Source: Erythrobacter sp.
GTDB lineage: Bacteria > Pseudomonadota > Alphaproteobacteria > Sphingomonadales > Sphingomonadaceae
DNA length: 64,000 nucleotides
Direction: 5' to 3'
Assembly: GCA_025698865.1 (NCBI GenBank)
Contig: JAILWQ010000003.1
Location: 310,001 to 374,000 of the forward strand
The notes beneath the pieces are model-generated. The model saw nothing but the letters and a program-made list of their open reading frames with translations. It was not told where the DNA came from and ran no database searches. Position 1 is the first letter of the stretch, and each line of letters begins with the position of its first letter. This document shows positions 45,154-54,483 of this stretch, in pieces. The position numbers were made by a program, and so were the translations under genes.

Positions 45154-45366
45154 GCGGGGAGCCGAGCTCATATCGCAGGAATGAGCAGAAATCGGTATTG
45201 GCTTCTTAAACCAAGACTGGAAGGCACACTTTCAACCGCTTGTGGCGAACGCTGGTCATCGCCAACAAAGTCCAGCTTTCTGAATGCAATCGATCAAGAT
45301 TTACCCGCAGTATTTCCAATACTGCGGGTAGCATTGCGTCAATTGATCCGCGGTTGACATTTAGTA
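45154..45366. other. Intergenic stretch without a gene
   Basis: No ORF with family-like content is seen. It is AT-richer than the surroundings and contains one perfect 13-bp hairpin (45302-45330). This may be degenerate sequence near the right border of the island. Confidence 0.5.
45302..45330. repeat. Perfect inverted repeat with 3-nt loop
   Basis: TACCCGCAGTATT (45302-45314) and AATACTGCGGGTA (45318-45330) are exact reverse complements around TCC. No T-run follows on the plus strand and only a weak one on the minus strand, so it may be a terminator remnant, a protein-binding site or a palindrome of a mobile element. Confidence 0.6.
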
Positions 45367-46347
45367 TTGGAGCAGCTGCCACAATCCGCTGACGAGGCCG
45401 AACATCGTTGCGATGACTGCCGCGGCGCATCCAGCTTCGTGCCGGTAATGCGGCCGCAGGCTGAAGTAAACCATGCGCCCGATATGGCTAGCCTCGGCAA
45501 CGACCTGAAGCGGCGGCAGACCGGCTACGATGCCGACCGGATGAGCGCCGAGATGGCTGCGCAGAAAGACATCTGCACGTCCGCGCTGTTCGAGGGGAAG
45601 GCCGGCGCGGGCAACCCGGCGCGCGATCCGATCTTCATCCTCGGCCTGCCACGTGCTGGATCGACGCTGCTCGAACAGATCCTCGCCAGCCATTCGCAGA
45701 TCGACGGGACGCTGGAGCTGCCCAATATCCTCGCGTTGGCGCACCGGCTCCGGGGAAGAAAGGCGGGGCAGAGCCGCTATCCGCAGGCGCTTCACGACCT
45801 GTCGCCGGATCAGCTCGCGGAGATGGGCGATCGCTTCCTCGAGGACACCCGTATCCACCGACAGGGCGCGCCGTTCTTGATCGACAAGATGCCGAACAAC
45901 TTCCGGCACATCGGACTGATCCACCTGATCCTGCCCAACGCGACGATCATCGATGCGCGGCGCGATCCAATGGATTGCTGCTTCTCCGGCTTCAAGCAAC
46001 TCTTCGCCGAGGGGCAGGATTTTACCTACGGCCTGACCGAGATCGGGCGCTATTATTCCGATTACGTGGCGCTGATGGACCACTGGGACCACGTTCTGCC
46101 GGGGCGGGTCCTGCGCGTCGATCACGAGGACGTGCTCGACGATCTCGAAGGCCAGACGCGACGGATGCTCGACCACATCGGCCTGCCCTTCGAAAAGGCA
46201 TGCCTCGATTTCCACCGAACGACCCGCGCCGTGCGCACGGCGAGTTCGGAGCAGGTCCGCCGCCCGATCAACCGGTCCGGACAGGACGCTTGGAAACCCT
46301 ACGACGCTTGGCTGGGAGACTTGCGCGAGGCGTTGGGTTCGGTGTGA
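45367..46347 (+). pseudogene. Sulfotransferase-family protein, apparently missing its N-terminal TPR region
   Basis: Family sequence begins near residue 80: FILGLPRAGSTLLEQILASH, the PAPS 5'-phosphosulfate loop, then DKMPNNFRHIGLIHLI, IIDARRDPMDCCFSGFKQLF (3'-phosphate loop) and VDHEDVLDDLEGQTRRML. Related proteins normally carry several hundred residues of TPRs before this. Here the N-terminus (MEQLPQSADEAEHRCDDCRG) is unlike any domain I know and begins with a TTG. I read it as a 5'-truncated gene at the right end of the island. A functional short form cannot be excluded. Confidence 0.65.
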
Positions 46348-46417
46348 AACTTCGGCGGACAGCGGACCCGAAAGAGGTCAGGGCCGATGACTTCAGGACG
46401 CGGTTGCTTCGCCAGCC

Positions 46418-46930
46418 CTAGGAGCGTCCTCTCAGATCGTGATTGAGACGGATGTGCTCCATCACGGAAGGGTAGAGCGGATTGCAGAACTCGATGCCGA
46501 TCATCGGATCCTGTCGCCATCGAACGACCGCCTCGATGGGGCCGACCGGACCGATCTTCACCGTAACCCTGTCCTCGGCGTCGAGTTTTCCGGTGGCGTC
46601 GCGAAATTTGCAGCCCCGCTCGGACAGGTCGAGAATGGTCACCTCGCGGCTGCCGCCCACCGCGAATACCTTGCCGATCACGGTCAGGTCGAACCGCTCC
46701 TCTATCCGCGAGATCGAGACCTTCTGTCCGCTCTCGCTGTCCGGATCCTGGCCGGCCGAAGCCCCCTCGCCGGCCGCCTTGCGCGCGTCTTCCGAACGCT
46801 TCCGGTAAACCTCCATCGCAGTGAGAAATTCGGCCACGCCGCCCAGCTTGACGGACGGCCGACCACTCAACCAGTGGGCCCAGACCTCGCCGTCATGCGA
46901 GAGGAAATACAGGTCCTTCTCGATCATCAT
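46418..46930 (-). CDS. PilZ-domain protein
   Basis: 170 residues. An N-terminal part (DLYFLSHDGEVWAHWLSGRP) is followed by a PilZ domain: ISRIEERFDLTVIGKVFAVG, TILDLSERGCKFRD and WRQDPMIGIEFCNPLY. The canonical c-di-GMP-binding RxxxR and (D/N)xSxxG are partly represented by RIEERFD and DLSERG, so binding is possible. It could respond to the EAL protein encoded 4 kb away (inference). ATG 46930 preferred. Confidence 0.82.
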   Translation of the reverse strand: MMIEKDLYFLSHDGEVWAHWLSGRPSVKLGGVAEFLTAMEVYRKRSEDARKAAGEGASAGQDPDSESGQKVSISRIEERFDLTVIGKVFAVGGSREVTILDLSERGCKFRDATGKLDAEDRVTVKIGPVGPIEAVVRWRQDPMIGIEFCNPLYPSVMEHIRLNHDLRGRS

Positions 46931-47003
46931 CGAGCCGCTCCGTAGCCGCACAGAGCGGCACCGGAAAGGCACGATCGCGGCACACCGATGGTCTCCGGGC
47001 CTC

Positions 47004-48650
47004 TCATAGCGCCAGCGTCAACGCGCCGATGATCCGCGGCGAAGTGTCGTCCGTGTCGTAGCGCGGCCCCGTCAGCGGAACGGCGAGCTGGATGTCGAAA
47101 CCGATCTCGCGGGTCAGCGCCGTGCGCGCCCCGGCGCCCCCGGACGCAAGCGATCCGCCGCCACGCCCATCATCGAGATTGCCCACTGCGCCAGCGTCGG
47201 CGAAGGCATAGAGCTGGGTGCGCCGGGCAAGCTTCAACGGCGCGTTCCAGTCGTAACGAAGCTCGACCGATCCCATTGCGCCGTAATCGCCGCTTCGTTC
47301 GCTGAAATTGTAGCCGCGCAGGAAGCTGTTGCCGCCCAGGCCGACATCCTCGGTGATGAGAAGCGGCGTGGTCGACACCTGTCCCCGGCCCGCCAGCGCC
47401 AGGCTGATGGATCGCGACAGACCGCGCTCCCAGGCGAACCAGCCGGCTAGGGTCGTGAAATCGGGAGATGCATCGTCCCGCGATGCCAGCGGATCACCCT
47501 CCTGGGTGGCGTCGAGGATGTCGAGGCCCTGCGACAGCGTCAGTCCACCGCGCATCGAACCGTCGAGCATCAGGGCTCTGGTATAAAGGCCGATACGCGC
47601 GACCGGGTTGCGGTCGTGGCGGGCGCGGACGTCGAAGCGATCCTGCCGCAGATCGCGGAACTCCAGCTCGCCGTCGATCCAGAGGGAGAAGGCTCTCGAC
47701 CGCTCGAGAGGATGGCGGAGCTTGGCCGACAATCTCATCGATTCCCCGAAAATCTCGCGATCCTCGAGATACGATCCGGGTCGGGTCACGGAGTATGAAC
47801 TGGAGAACGAGATTTCGGTCCCCCTAGGCGACACGACGACGGCATAGCGGCCGGCCACGAACAGCAGTTCGGACGGGTCGGTCGGCACTGTCGAGAAAGT
47901 CAGGTCGACCTCGTCGAAGGGTGAGATCAGCCCGTTGGCGTCGAAATCGATTCTGGCCCGCAAGGGGCCGATGGGCTTCGATCCGTCATTGGTAAGCTCG
48001 GCCCGCCCGGCATAGTCCCTGCGGCCCGCTTCAACGATCAGAATGCCGCGATCGCCCTCGCGTTCGTAGCGCGGCGAGCGCAGCCAGACACCGGACAGGT
48101 CGTCGGCGATCAGTATCTGCCGCTCGAGCCTGCGCAGCGTGACCGGTTGCCCGTCTCGCAATGGCTCGAGCTGCGCGATGATCGCGCGATCCGCATCGCC
48201 GGTCACGCGTATCTCGTCGATCACGCCCTCGTCGACCCGGATGCGCAGCACCCCCGCCGACAGCGATTGCGGCGCGACGGACGCACTGGCGAAGATGAAG
48301 CCGCGTTCGCGTGCGCGCCCCGCGATCCTCTCGCTCAGGGCGCCAAGCTGCGTCGCGGTGAGCGACCGCGCGGAGAAGTCCGTCAGGATGTCGGCGAAAT
48401 CGCCCGGTGCCAGAGCGGTCAGGCCCTCGAGAACGATGGCTCCGACGTCGTACCGTCCCTCGGCGGGATCGGCCATTGTCGTCTCGACATCGATTTCCCC
48501 GATGTCGACCGTCGGCTCGATTCCCCGAGGCTTGGGCTGCGGCTCCTCGACCTGTGTCGGATCGGTCCGGTCCAGCGCATTCTGCGCCGCGCAGGGGCTG
48601 GCTGCGGCAAGCGCCACCCCGATAATTCCATTCAGCAGATGCGACCGCAC
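47004..48650 (-). CDS. ShlB/FhaC-like (TpsB) outer-membrane transporter
   Basis: 548 residues. A signal peptide (LNGIIGVALAAASPCAAQ) precedes a Pro-rich linker and a POTRA domain (GAIVLEGLTALAPGDFADIL), then a second POTRA-like part (LRIRVDEGVIDEIRVTGDAD) and a 16-strand barrel ending ...IIGALTLAL. Barrel motifs include GGNSFLRGYNF, the conserved VRGY-type loop. TpsB proteins secrete a partner with a TPS domain; none is beside it. GTG 48650 with GGAG 7 nt upstream preferred; TTG 48656 alternative. Divergent from the FecR gene. Confidence 0.9.
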   Translation of the reverse strand: MRSHLLNGIIGVALAAASPCAAQNALDRTDPTQVEEPQPKPRGIEPTVDIGEIDVETTMADPAEGRYDVGAIVLEGLTALAPGDFADILTDFSARSLTATQLGALSERIAGRARERGFIFASASVAPQSLSAGVLRIRVDEGVIDEIRVTGDADRAIIAQLEPLRDGQPVTLRRLERQILIADDLSGVWLRSPRYEREGDRGILIVEAGRRDYAGRAELTNDGSKPIGPLRARIDFDANGLISPFDEVDLTFSTVPTDPSELLFVAGRYAVVVSPRGTEISFSSSYSVTRPGSYLEDREIFGESMRLSAKLRHPLERSRAFSLWIDGELEFRDLRQDRFDVRARHDRNPVARIGLYTRALMLDGSMRGGLTLSQGLDILDATQEGDPLASRDDASPDFTTLAGWFAWERGLSRSISLALAGRGQVSTTPLLITEDVGLGGNSFLRGYNFSERSGDYGAMGSVELRYDWNAPLKLARRTQLYAFADAGAVGNLDDGRGGGSLASGGAGARTALTREIGFDIQLAVPLTGPRYDTDDTSPRIIGALTLAL

Positions 48651-48788
48651 GAGCAAACTCCGTCAAAGCTGGAGGACGCTTGCGCGGTAAAGTCTTTATT
48701 TTTCATCAATTTCACAGAGCGTTTACCATACGCGTCAACCAGTTGGCCGTGCACGCCCGGGTAAGGCATTCTCGAAGGAGAAAATCGC

Positions 48789-50354
48789 GTGCGGTCATCG
48801 ATGGTCAAACTCACGACGCTTGCGGCGCTGTTCTGCAGCACGAGCGCGTGGGCGCAAACCGGCCCCTGGCAGGTCAGCGAATTGCAGGGCCAGGTGACGA
48901 TCCAGAACGGATCCGCCCCGGTCGCTGCAAAACCCGGCACGCAGGTTCCCGCGGGAGCGCTGGTGCGGACCGGCAGCAACGGCAACGCCGTCCTCGTCAG
49001 GGGGCGCGAGTTCGTGACCGTGCGCCGCAATTCCCAGATCCGCATTCCGGCAGCGAACACGGAGCGCTCGATCATCCAGATCGTTCAGGATTTCGGCAGC
49101 GCCCTGTTCAATATCGGCAAGCAGCCGAACCCGCATTTCGGCGTGAGGACCGAATATCTCGCGGCCGTGGTGAAAGGGACGACCTTCACCATCACCGTCG
49201 CGGCCGAAGGCGCTTCGATGCAGGTGCTCGAAGGCGCGGTGGAAGTGTCCACCGACGATGGCGGCGCGCACGATCTGGTGATGCCGGGCGCGGTGGCGAT
49301 GGTCGCGGCGGACGATCGCTATCGCCTCGTGGTCGAAGGGGCGGAGCGCAAGGTTCTCGATTCGCCGGCGCGACCGGCGGAAGGAACGGCGCCCGCCGTA
49401 GTCTCTGCGACCGCCACACCGGTATCGATGCCCCAGGCCTCGGCGATCGGGGGCTCGTTCGGGGCGGAGGCTCAGCCGTCCCAGTTCATCGAGACGGCTT
49501 TCGGAAGCGCCGCGGCGGACCTGTCGGATCTGTCGGGCGGCCTGATCGACGGCGAGACGTTCGAATTTGCGGCGCAGATCGTCGCCGAAGCCGCAGCACT
49601 GGCCGGGCGCGGTGGGCAGGAAGCCATCGAGCTCGTTCCCGATCCCGTCCCTGCGCCCGATCCCGAGCCCGAGCCCGAGGACGAGCCGGACCAGTCCGAT
49701 GATCCCGAGGATGCTGGCCCGGCACCGGCGCCGGAACCCGAGCCACAGCCTGAGCCCGAACCCGATCCTGCGGAAGAGCCCGACGACCCGGAAGATTCCG
49801 GACCAGCACCTGCACCCACACCAGAACCGCAACCCGAGCCGGAGCCGGAACCTGAACCTGAGCCGCAGCCCGAGCCTGAACCGGAGCCGGAGCCGGAGTC
49901 CGAACCGGAGCCTGAGCCCGAACCTCAGCCGGAACCTCAACCTCAGCCGGAGCCTGAACCGGACCCAGAGCCCGAACCTGAGCCCGAACCCGAACCTCAG
50001 CCGGAGCCGGAGCCTGAACCCGAGCCGGAGCCTGAACCGGAGCCGGAGCCCGAACCTGAGCCCGAACCGGAGCCGGAGCCCGAACCTCAGCCGGAGCCTG
50101 AACCCGAACCCGAACCGGAGCCTGAGCCCGATGAAGATATCGACGAGGACGATGACTGCCTGATCAACATCTTGGGCTTCTGCGTGGGAGGAGGAATCGA
50201 TTTCGACGACGATGATCGGGACGACGACGGCAACAACGGTCACGGAAATGACGACGATGGAGAGGATGACAGCAATCCGGGTCGTGGTGGCAAGGATCGA
50301 GACGACGACGATGACCATGATCACGAAGATGACGATGACGATGACGATGATTAA
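48789..50354 (+). CDS. FecR-domain protein with long Pro-Glu stalk and Asp-rich tail
   Basis: 521 residues. The signal peptide ([18 protein letters not shown]) is followed by a FecR domain (~30-165, [41 protein letters not shown]). A linker precedes a ~165-residue EPEP/QPEP repeat (284-447). The end is acidic: [15 protein letters not shown] followed by clustered Asp/Glu/Gly/His ([20 protein letters not shown]). It is probably periplasmic or surface exposed with a rigid stalk and metal-binding tail. GTG 48789 has AAGGAG 8 nt upstream. It abuts the CHASE2-EAL gene with no gap. Confidence 0.87.
   Translation: MRSSMVKLTTLAALFCSTSAWAQTGPWQVSELQGQVTIQNGSAPVAAKPGTQVPAGALVRTGSNGNAVLVRGREFVTVRRNSQIRIPAANTERSIIQIVQDFGSALFNIGKQPNPHFGVRTEYLAAVVKGTTFTITVAAEGASMQVLEGAVEVSTDDGGAHDLVMPGAVAMVAADDRYRLVVEGAERKVLDSPARPAEGTAPAVVSATATPVSMPQASAIGGSFGAEAQPSQFIETAFGSAAADLSDLSGGLIDGETFEFAAQIVAEAAALAGRGGQEAIELVPDPVPAPDPEPEPEDEPDQSDDPEDAGPAPAPEPEPQPEPEPDPAEEPDDPEDSGPAPAPTPEPQPEPEPEPEPEPQPEPEPEPEPESEPEPEPEPQPEPQPQPEPEPDPEPEPEPEPEPQPEPEPEPEPEPEPEPEPEPEPEPEPEPEPQPEPEPEPEPEPEPDEDIDEDDDCLINILGFCVGGGIDFDDDDRDDDGNNGHGNDDDGEDDSNPGRGGKDRDDDDDHDHEDDDDDDDD
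49639..50131 (+). repeat. Pro-Glu coding tandem repeat
   Basis: About 490 bp of degenerate GAG/CCC/GAA/CCT-type codons encode alternating Pro and Glu with interspersed Gln and Asp. On the minus strand it reads open frames of Leu/Arg/Phe/Gly, which are composition artefacts. Confidence 0.85.
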
Positions 50355-52709
50355 ATGTGGCGCGGCGCTGGACCGAACGTGATCCCGCAAAATCCAGATC
50401 TGTTCCGTTCCCAGGTCAGTTCTGCCTCGTCGGCCATGCGTATGCTGGTCGCGACGGTGATCGTGCTCGCTGCCGCCATTCTGGCGGCGGCCGGCACACT
50501 GCGTCCGGTGGAAAACGGATTGCAGGATCTGGGTTTCGCCATGCGTTCGGCGCCGGCCAGCGGGCAGATCGCCGTGGTCGAGATCGATGCATCCAGCCTT
50601 GCCGCGATACGGCGCTGGCCGTGGGATCGTGCGCATTACGCAGATGTCGTCGATCGCCTGGACCGCGCAGGCGCGCGGACCATCGCATTCGATGTCGATT
50701 TTTCGGCCCTTTCCAGCGCTGCCGGCGACGCGCGTTTTGCCCGATCGCTCGCAGCCGCTTCGGCCAATGTCGTCCTGCCGGTGTTCGGGCAGCCGGCCAG
50801 CACGGCGGATCGGCGCCAGCTCGACGCTCTTCCGATACCGCAACTGCGCGAGCACGTGATGCTCGGCTCGGTATCGGTGCAGCCCGACAGCACCGGGATC
50901 GTTCGCGACATGCCGGTCGGGACCTTCAATTCCAACGCGCCGCGGCCGTCCCTATCGGCCCAGCTGGCGCAGCAATCCGGTTTCGCGGACCAGCCCTTCC
51001 CGATCGACTTCGCGGTCGATCCGCGCACCCTGCCTCGCCACAGCTTCGTCGCCATAGAGCGCGGCGAATTCTCCCCTGAGGCCTTTGCCGGCAAGGATGT
51101 GGTGATCGGCGCGACCGCGATCGAAATGGGCGATCGTTACGCCGTTCCGCGGCACGGTATTCTTCCCGGCGTGATCGTGCAGGCCCTCGCCGCCGAGACG
51201 CTGCTCGACGGCATCCCGGTTCGTGTCGCCTGGCCCGTTCTGTTGCTGCCCGCTCTCGGTCTGGCATGGCTGATCCTCGCGGCCCGGACACGAGGGCAGA
51301 TTATCCGGCGGGCGGGGGGCGCCCTCGCAGCGATCCTGACGATCCTGCATTTCGGCACTATCGTCTTCGACATGGTCTTTGCCGTCGCGCCGGCTGTTCT
51401 GGTCGTGCTGGCATCGGCTGTGTTCCGCTGGATGCGGCTCGTCCACGCCGAGTTTGAACAGACGAGGATGATCGATCCCGAAACGGGAATGCCTAATCGT
51501 CGCGCCTTCGAAAAGGACGTGCCGGGCGGTTCGGAAAACCGCGTCGTCGTCGCCATGATCGACGGGTTCGACGCGATCCGCATGGTGGTCGGAGGCAGCG
51601 AGATCGGCGGGCTGTTCAGCCGTATCGAAGACCGTTTGCGGGTTTCGGGATGCGAGGGCCGCCTCTACCGTGTCGATGACCGCGTGATCGCCTGGACGAG
51701 CGGGCTCGAACCCTTCGAGATCGAAAGCCAGCTGCAAGGCCTCGCCGCGATCATGCGCCATCCCCTCGAGGTGGCGGGGCGCAGGATCGACGCCAGGCTC
51801 GCCTTCGGGATCGCCCACGACCGCGCCGTGAGCGACGCCGCCCATGCCGCCAGCCAGGTCCTGCGAAGCGGCGCCTGTTTCGCCTATCATGAACAGGCCG
51901 AGAAACTCGCGCAGGACCAGCAGCTCTCCCTGATGGGCGAACTGGACGAGGGGATCCGGCGCGGCGAACTCGAAGTGGTCTACCAGCCCAAGCTGGACCT
52001 GCGCACGGACCGGATCGCGAGCGCCGAGGCCCTGATCCGCTGGAACCACCCCATCCGCGGTTATCTTCGTCCGGACACCTTCATCCCATTGGCAGAGCAG
52101 GCCGATCGCATCGACGATCTGACCGTGTTCGTTCTGCGAAGGGCGGTCGAGGACCTTCGTGCCTGGCGTTCGTCGAGCCACGAGATGAAGGTGGCGGTGA
52201 ACGTCTCCGCCGCCCTGATCTCCTCGCCCGCGTTCGTCTCCCGGCTACAGGACTTCCTTCTGGAAGAATACGTGCCGCGCGAAAGGCTGATCCTCGAGAT
52301 CACCGAATCCGCGGCGATTGCCGATTTCGACGCGGCCTGTGCGGCGCTGAAGGCCATACGCGCTCTCGGCGTCTCCATCTCGATGGACGATTACGGCACC
52401 GGCCAGTCGACCCTGACCTATCTCAAGGGCCTGCCCCTGAGCGAGCTCAAGATCGACCGCAGCTTCGTCCAGTACGCGCATCGCGATCAGGGTGATGCCC
52501 TGCTTGTCAGCTCGACAGTCGAACTGGCGCACCGGATGGGCCTCGAGGTCGTGGCCGAGGGAATCGAGGACGCCGAATGCCTCGACTTCCTGCGCTCGAT
52601 CGGCTGCGATTATGCGCAGGGCTACTACATCGCCAAGCCGATGTGTGCCGCAGGCTTCATTGACATGGTGCGGAACAAAACAGCGACCGGGCTACGGGAT
52701 GCTGCGTAG
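50355..52709 (+). CDS. CHASE2-EAL c-di-GMP phosphodiesterase with degenerate GGDEF
   Basis: 784 residues. TM helix at the N-terminus (LVATVIVLAAAILAAAG), a periplasmic CHASE2 domain (~55-285, VVEIDASSLAAIRRWPWDRAHYADVV), then three hydrophobic helices (~290-360). A degenerate GGDEF-like domain follows (ETGMPNRRAFEKDV, with VDDRVIAW in place of the GGDEF loop). The EAL domain has AEALIRWNHP, LEITESAAI, DDYGTGQSTLTYL, LKIDRSFV and VAEGIED, consistent with an active phosphodiesterase. It starts 0 nt after the FecR stop; ATG 50436 is an alternative start. Confidence 0.93.
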   Translation: MWRGAGPNVIPQNPDLFRSQVSSASSAMRMLVATVIVLAAAILAAAGTLRPVENGLQDLGFAMRSAPASGQIAVVEIDASSLAAIRRWPWDRAHYADVVDRLDRAGARTIAFDVDFSALSSAAGDARFARSLAAASANVVLPVFGQPASTADRRQLDALPIPQLREHVMLGSVSVQPDSTGIVRDMPVGTFNSNAPRPSLSAQLAQQSGFADQPFPIDFAVDPRTLPRHSFVAIERGEFSPEAFAGKDVVIGATAIEMGDRYAVPRHGILPGVIVQALAAETLLDGIPVRVAWPVLLLPALGLAWLILAARTRGQIIRRAGGALAAILTILHFGTIVFDMVFAVAPAVLVVLASAVFRWMRLVHAEFEQTRMIDPETGMPNRRAFEKDVPGGSENRVVVAMIDGFDAIRMVVGGSEIGGLFSRIEDRLRVSGCEGRLYRVDDRVIAWTSGLEPFEIESQLQGLAAIMRHPLEVAGRRIDARLAFGIAHDRAVSDAAHAASQVLRSGACFAYHEQAEKLAQDQQLSLMGELDEGIRRGELEVVYQPKLDLRTDRIASAEALIRWNHPIRGYLRPDTFIPLAEQADRIDDLTVFVLRRAVEDLRAWRSSSHEMKVAVNVSAALISSPAFVSRLQDFLLEEYVPRERLILEITESAAIADFDAACAALKAIRALGVSISMDDYGTGQSTLTYLKGLPLSELKIDRSFVQYAHRDQGDALLVSSTVELAHRMGLEVVAEGIEDAECLDFLRSIGCDYAQGYYIAKPMCAAGFIDMVRNKTATGLRDAA

Positions 52710-52730
52710 ATAGATCCTTGCCCGGGCTGC

Positions 52731-53093
52731 TTAACGGTCCTGCAACCGGTCGAGCGCATCGGCATTGTCGCGGCCCCAGTCGTAGAGCAGCTGGACCGGC
52801 TCGACGAAACGGTGACCGAGGTCGGTAAGCCGGTATTCGACCGCCGGGGGCACCACGCTTTCGACATGGCGTGTGATCAGGCCGATCCGCTCCATTTCGC
52901 GCAGGGTCTGGACCAGCATCTTCTTCGAGATACCGGGAAGGCTCCGCTGGAGCACGCCGGTGCGCGCGGCGCCCCCGTGCAGCGCGTCGAGCGTATGCAG
53001 CACCATGCTGGTCCATTTGGTGGCGAACAGGCTGAGCACCCGGCGCGGCGCGCAATCCTCTCGCCACTCCTCTTCGGGGGTTCCTGATCTCAT
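52731..53093 (-). CDS. HxlR-family transcriptional regulator
   Basis: 120 residues of a winged helix: CAPRRVLSLFATKWTSMVLHTL, RTGVLQRSLPGISKKMLVQTL and TRHVESVVPPAVEYRLTDLG (read in parts). HxlR proteins often sense redox, aldehyde or quinone stress. It is divergent from the reductase gene at 53191 and most likely controls it; the 97-bp intergenic region contains AGGTTACG/GGTTACCT-like half sites around 53098-53122. Confidence 0.9.
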   Translation of the reverse strand: MRSGTPEEEWREDCAPRRVLSLFATKWTSMVLHTLDALHGGAARTGVLQRSLPGISKKMLVQTLREMERIGLITRHVESVVPPAVEYRLTDLGHRFVEPVQLLYDWGRDNADALDRLQDR

Positions 53094-53190
53094 TTTCGGT
53101 TACCTCACGGTGCCTAGGTTACGTTTCGGTGCCGTCTGGAACCTCGTGCCGACCCTGCCTAACTCCGGCCGGACGATAAAGGAGTTTCAC

Positions 53191-54252
53191 ATGACGAAGA
53201 CCGCACTGGTCGCCGGAGTGACCGGCATCAACGGCAACGCGATAGCCCGGCTGCTTACCGAACGCGGCTGGCAGGTGCACGGATTGTCGCGCAGCCCCGC
53301 CCAGATGGACGGGGTCCAACCGGTCCCGGCGGACCTTCAGGATGCCGCCGTGACTGCAGAAGCGCTGAAAGGTATCGATCCCGATGCGGTGTTCGTCACC
53401 ACCTGGCTGCGCCGCGAGACCGAAGCGGAGAATATCCGCGTGAACGGTGCGATGATGCGCAACCTTCTGGCCGGCCTGCCCAAGCGGGAAAGTCCGCGCC
53501 ACGTCGCGCTGGTCACCGGGCTGAAGCACTATCTCGGCCCGTTCGAAGCCTACGGGAAAGGCCGTCTGCCGCAGACTCCGTTCCGCGAAGATCAGGGGCG
53601 TCTCGACGTCGCCAATTTCTACTACGCGCAGGAGGACGAGCTGTTCGAAGCCGCCGGGCGCGACGGCTTCAGCTGGAGCGTGCATCGCCCGCACACGGTG
53701 ATCGGCATGGCGGTGGGCAACGCCATGAACATGGGCACCACGCTGGCGGTCTATGCGACGCTGTGCCGCGAGACCGGTCGCCCCTTCGCCTTTCCCGGAT
53801 CCCCCGCGCAGTGGAACGGGCTGACCGACATGACCGACGCCGATCTGCTGGCCGAACACCTGCTCTGGGCAGCCGAGACCAAGGCCGCGCATGACGAGGC
53901 CTTCAACGTCGTCAACGGAGACGTCTTCCGCTGGCGCTGGATGTGGGAGCGCATTGCCGACTGGTTCGGGCTGGAGCCCGCACCGTTCGACGGCACGCCG
54001 CGTCCGCTCGAGGAACAGATGGCCGGTGATGCCCCCGTTTGGCGCCGGATCGCCGAGCGCGAGGGGCTGGCCGAACCCGATCTTTCACGGCTCGCCTCGC
54101 CCTGGCACACCGATGCCGATCTCGGACGGCCAATCGAGGTGCTGACCGATATGGGCAAGAGCCGGGCGCTGGGCTTTACGGGATACCGGCAGACCGATGC
54201 CGCTTTCTTTGACCTGTTCGAGCAGCTGCGCAGTCAGCGTCTTATCCCGTGA
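53191..54252 (+). CDS. SDR-type reductase of the PRISE (progesterone 5-beta-reductase-like) group
   Basis: 353 residues. The NAD(P) Rossmann motif ALVAGVTGINGNAIARLL and LVTGLKHYLGPFEAYGKG, with FYYAQEDELF (Tyr of the active site), match atypical SDRs of the PRISE/enone reductase type. It probably reduces activated C=C bonds of small molecules. The ATG has AAAGGAG 8 nt upstream. The divergent HxlR regulator suggests induction by its substrate. Confidence 0.87.
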   Translation: MTKTALVAGVTGINGNAIARLLTERGWQVHGLSRSPAQMDGVQPVPADLQDAAVTAEALKGIDPDAVFVTTWLRRETEAENIRVNGAMMRNLLAGLPKRESPRHVALVTGLKHYLGPFEAYGKGRLPQTPFREDQGRLDVANFYYAQEDELFEAAGRDGFSWSVHRPHTVIGMAVGNAMNMGTTLAVYATLCRETGRPFAFPGSPAQWNGLTDMTDADLLAEHLLWAAETKAAHDEAFNVVNGDVFRWRWMWERIADWFGLEPAPFDGTPRPLEEQMAGDAPVWRRIAEREGLAEPDLSRLASPWHTDADLGRPIEVLTDMGKSRALGFTGYRQTDAAFFDLFEQLRSQRLIP

Positions 54253-54483
54253 CCGCAGGTTGGGCGTTCCCGGCTGCGAAATCAGGCGTTTGATCGGGCG
54301 GGGGCCCCATTTGCTCGGCCCCCTCCCCTCACCGATCCTCCCGGCAAGATTGCCTTGGCAAGGGCGGGTCTGTCGCGATATGCGGCCCTTCGAATGATCG
54401 GAACAACCGCCCGGTCCGCCCTGCCGGCATCGTGATCGCGGTGTCCTGAAAGGCCGGTCCGGTGCCTCTTCGAAAGGTCCGCC

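Noticed and set aside
49639-50131. CRISPR-like periodic repeat
   Set aside because: Periodicity comes from Pro/Glu codons in an open frame, with no fixed-length spacers.
48795-50855. Very long minus-strand open frame opposite the FecR gene
   Set aside because: It is the reverse of the Pro-Glu repeat and reads Leu/Arg/Phe/Gly monotony; the plus strand has signal peptide, FecR domain and RBS.
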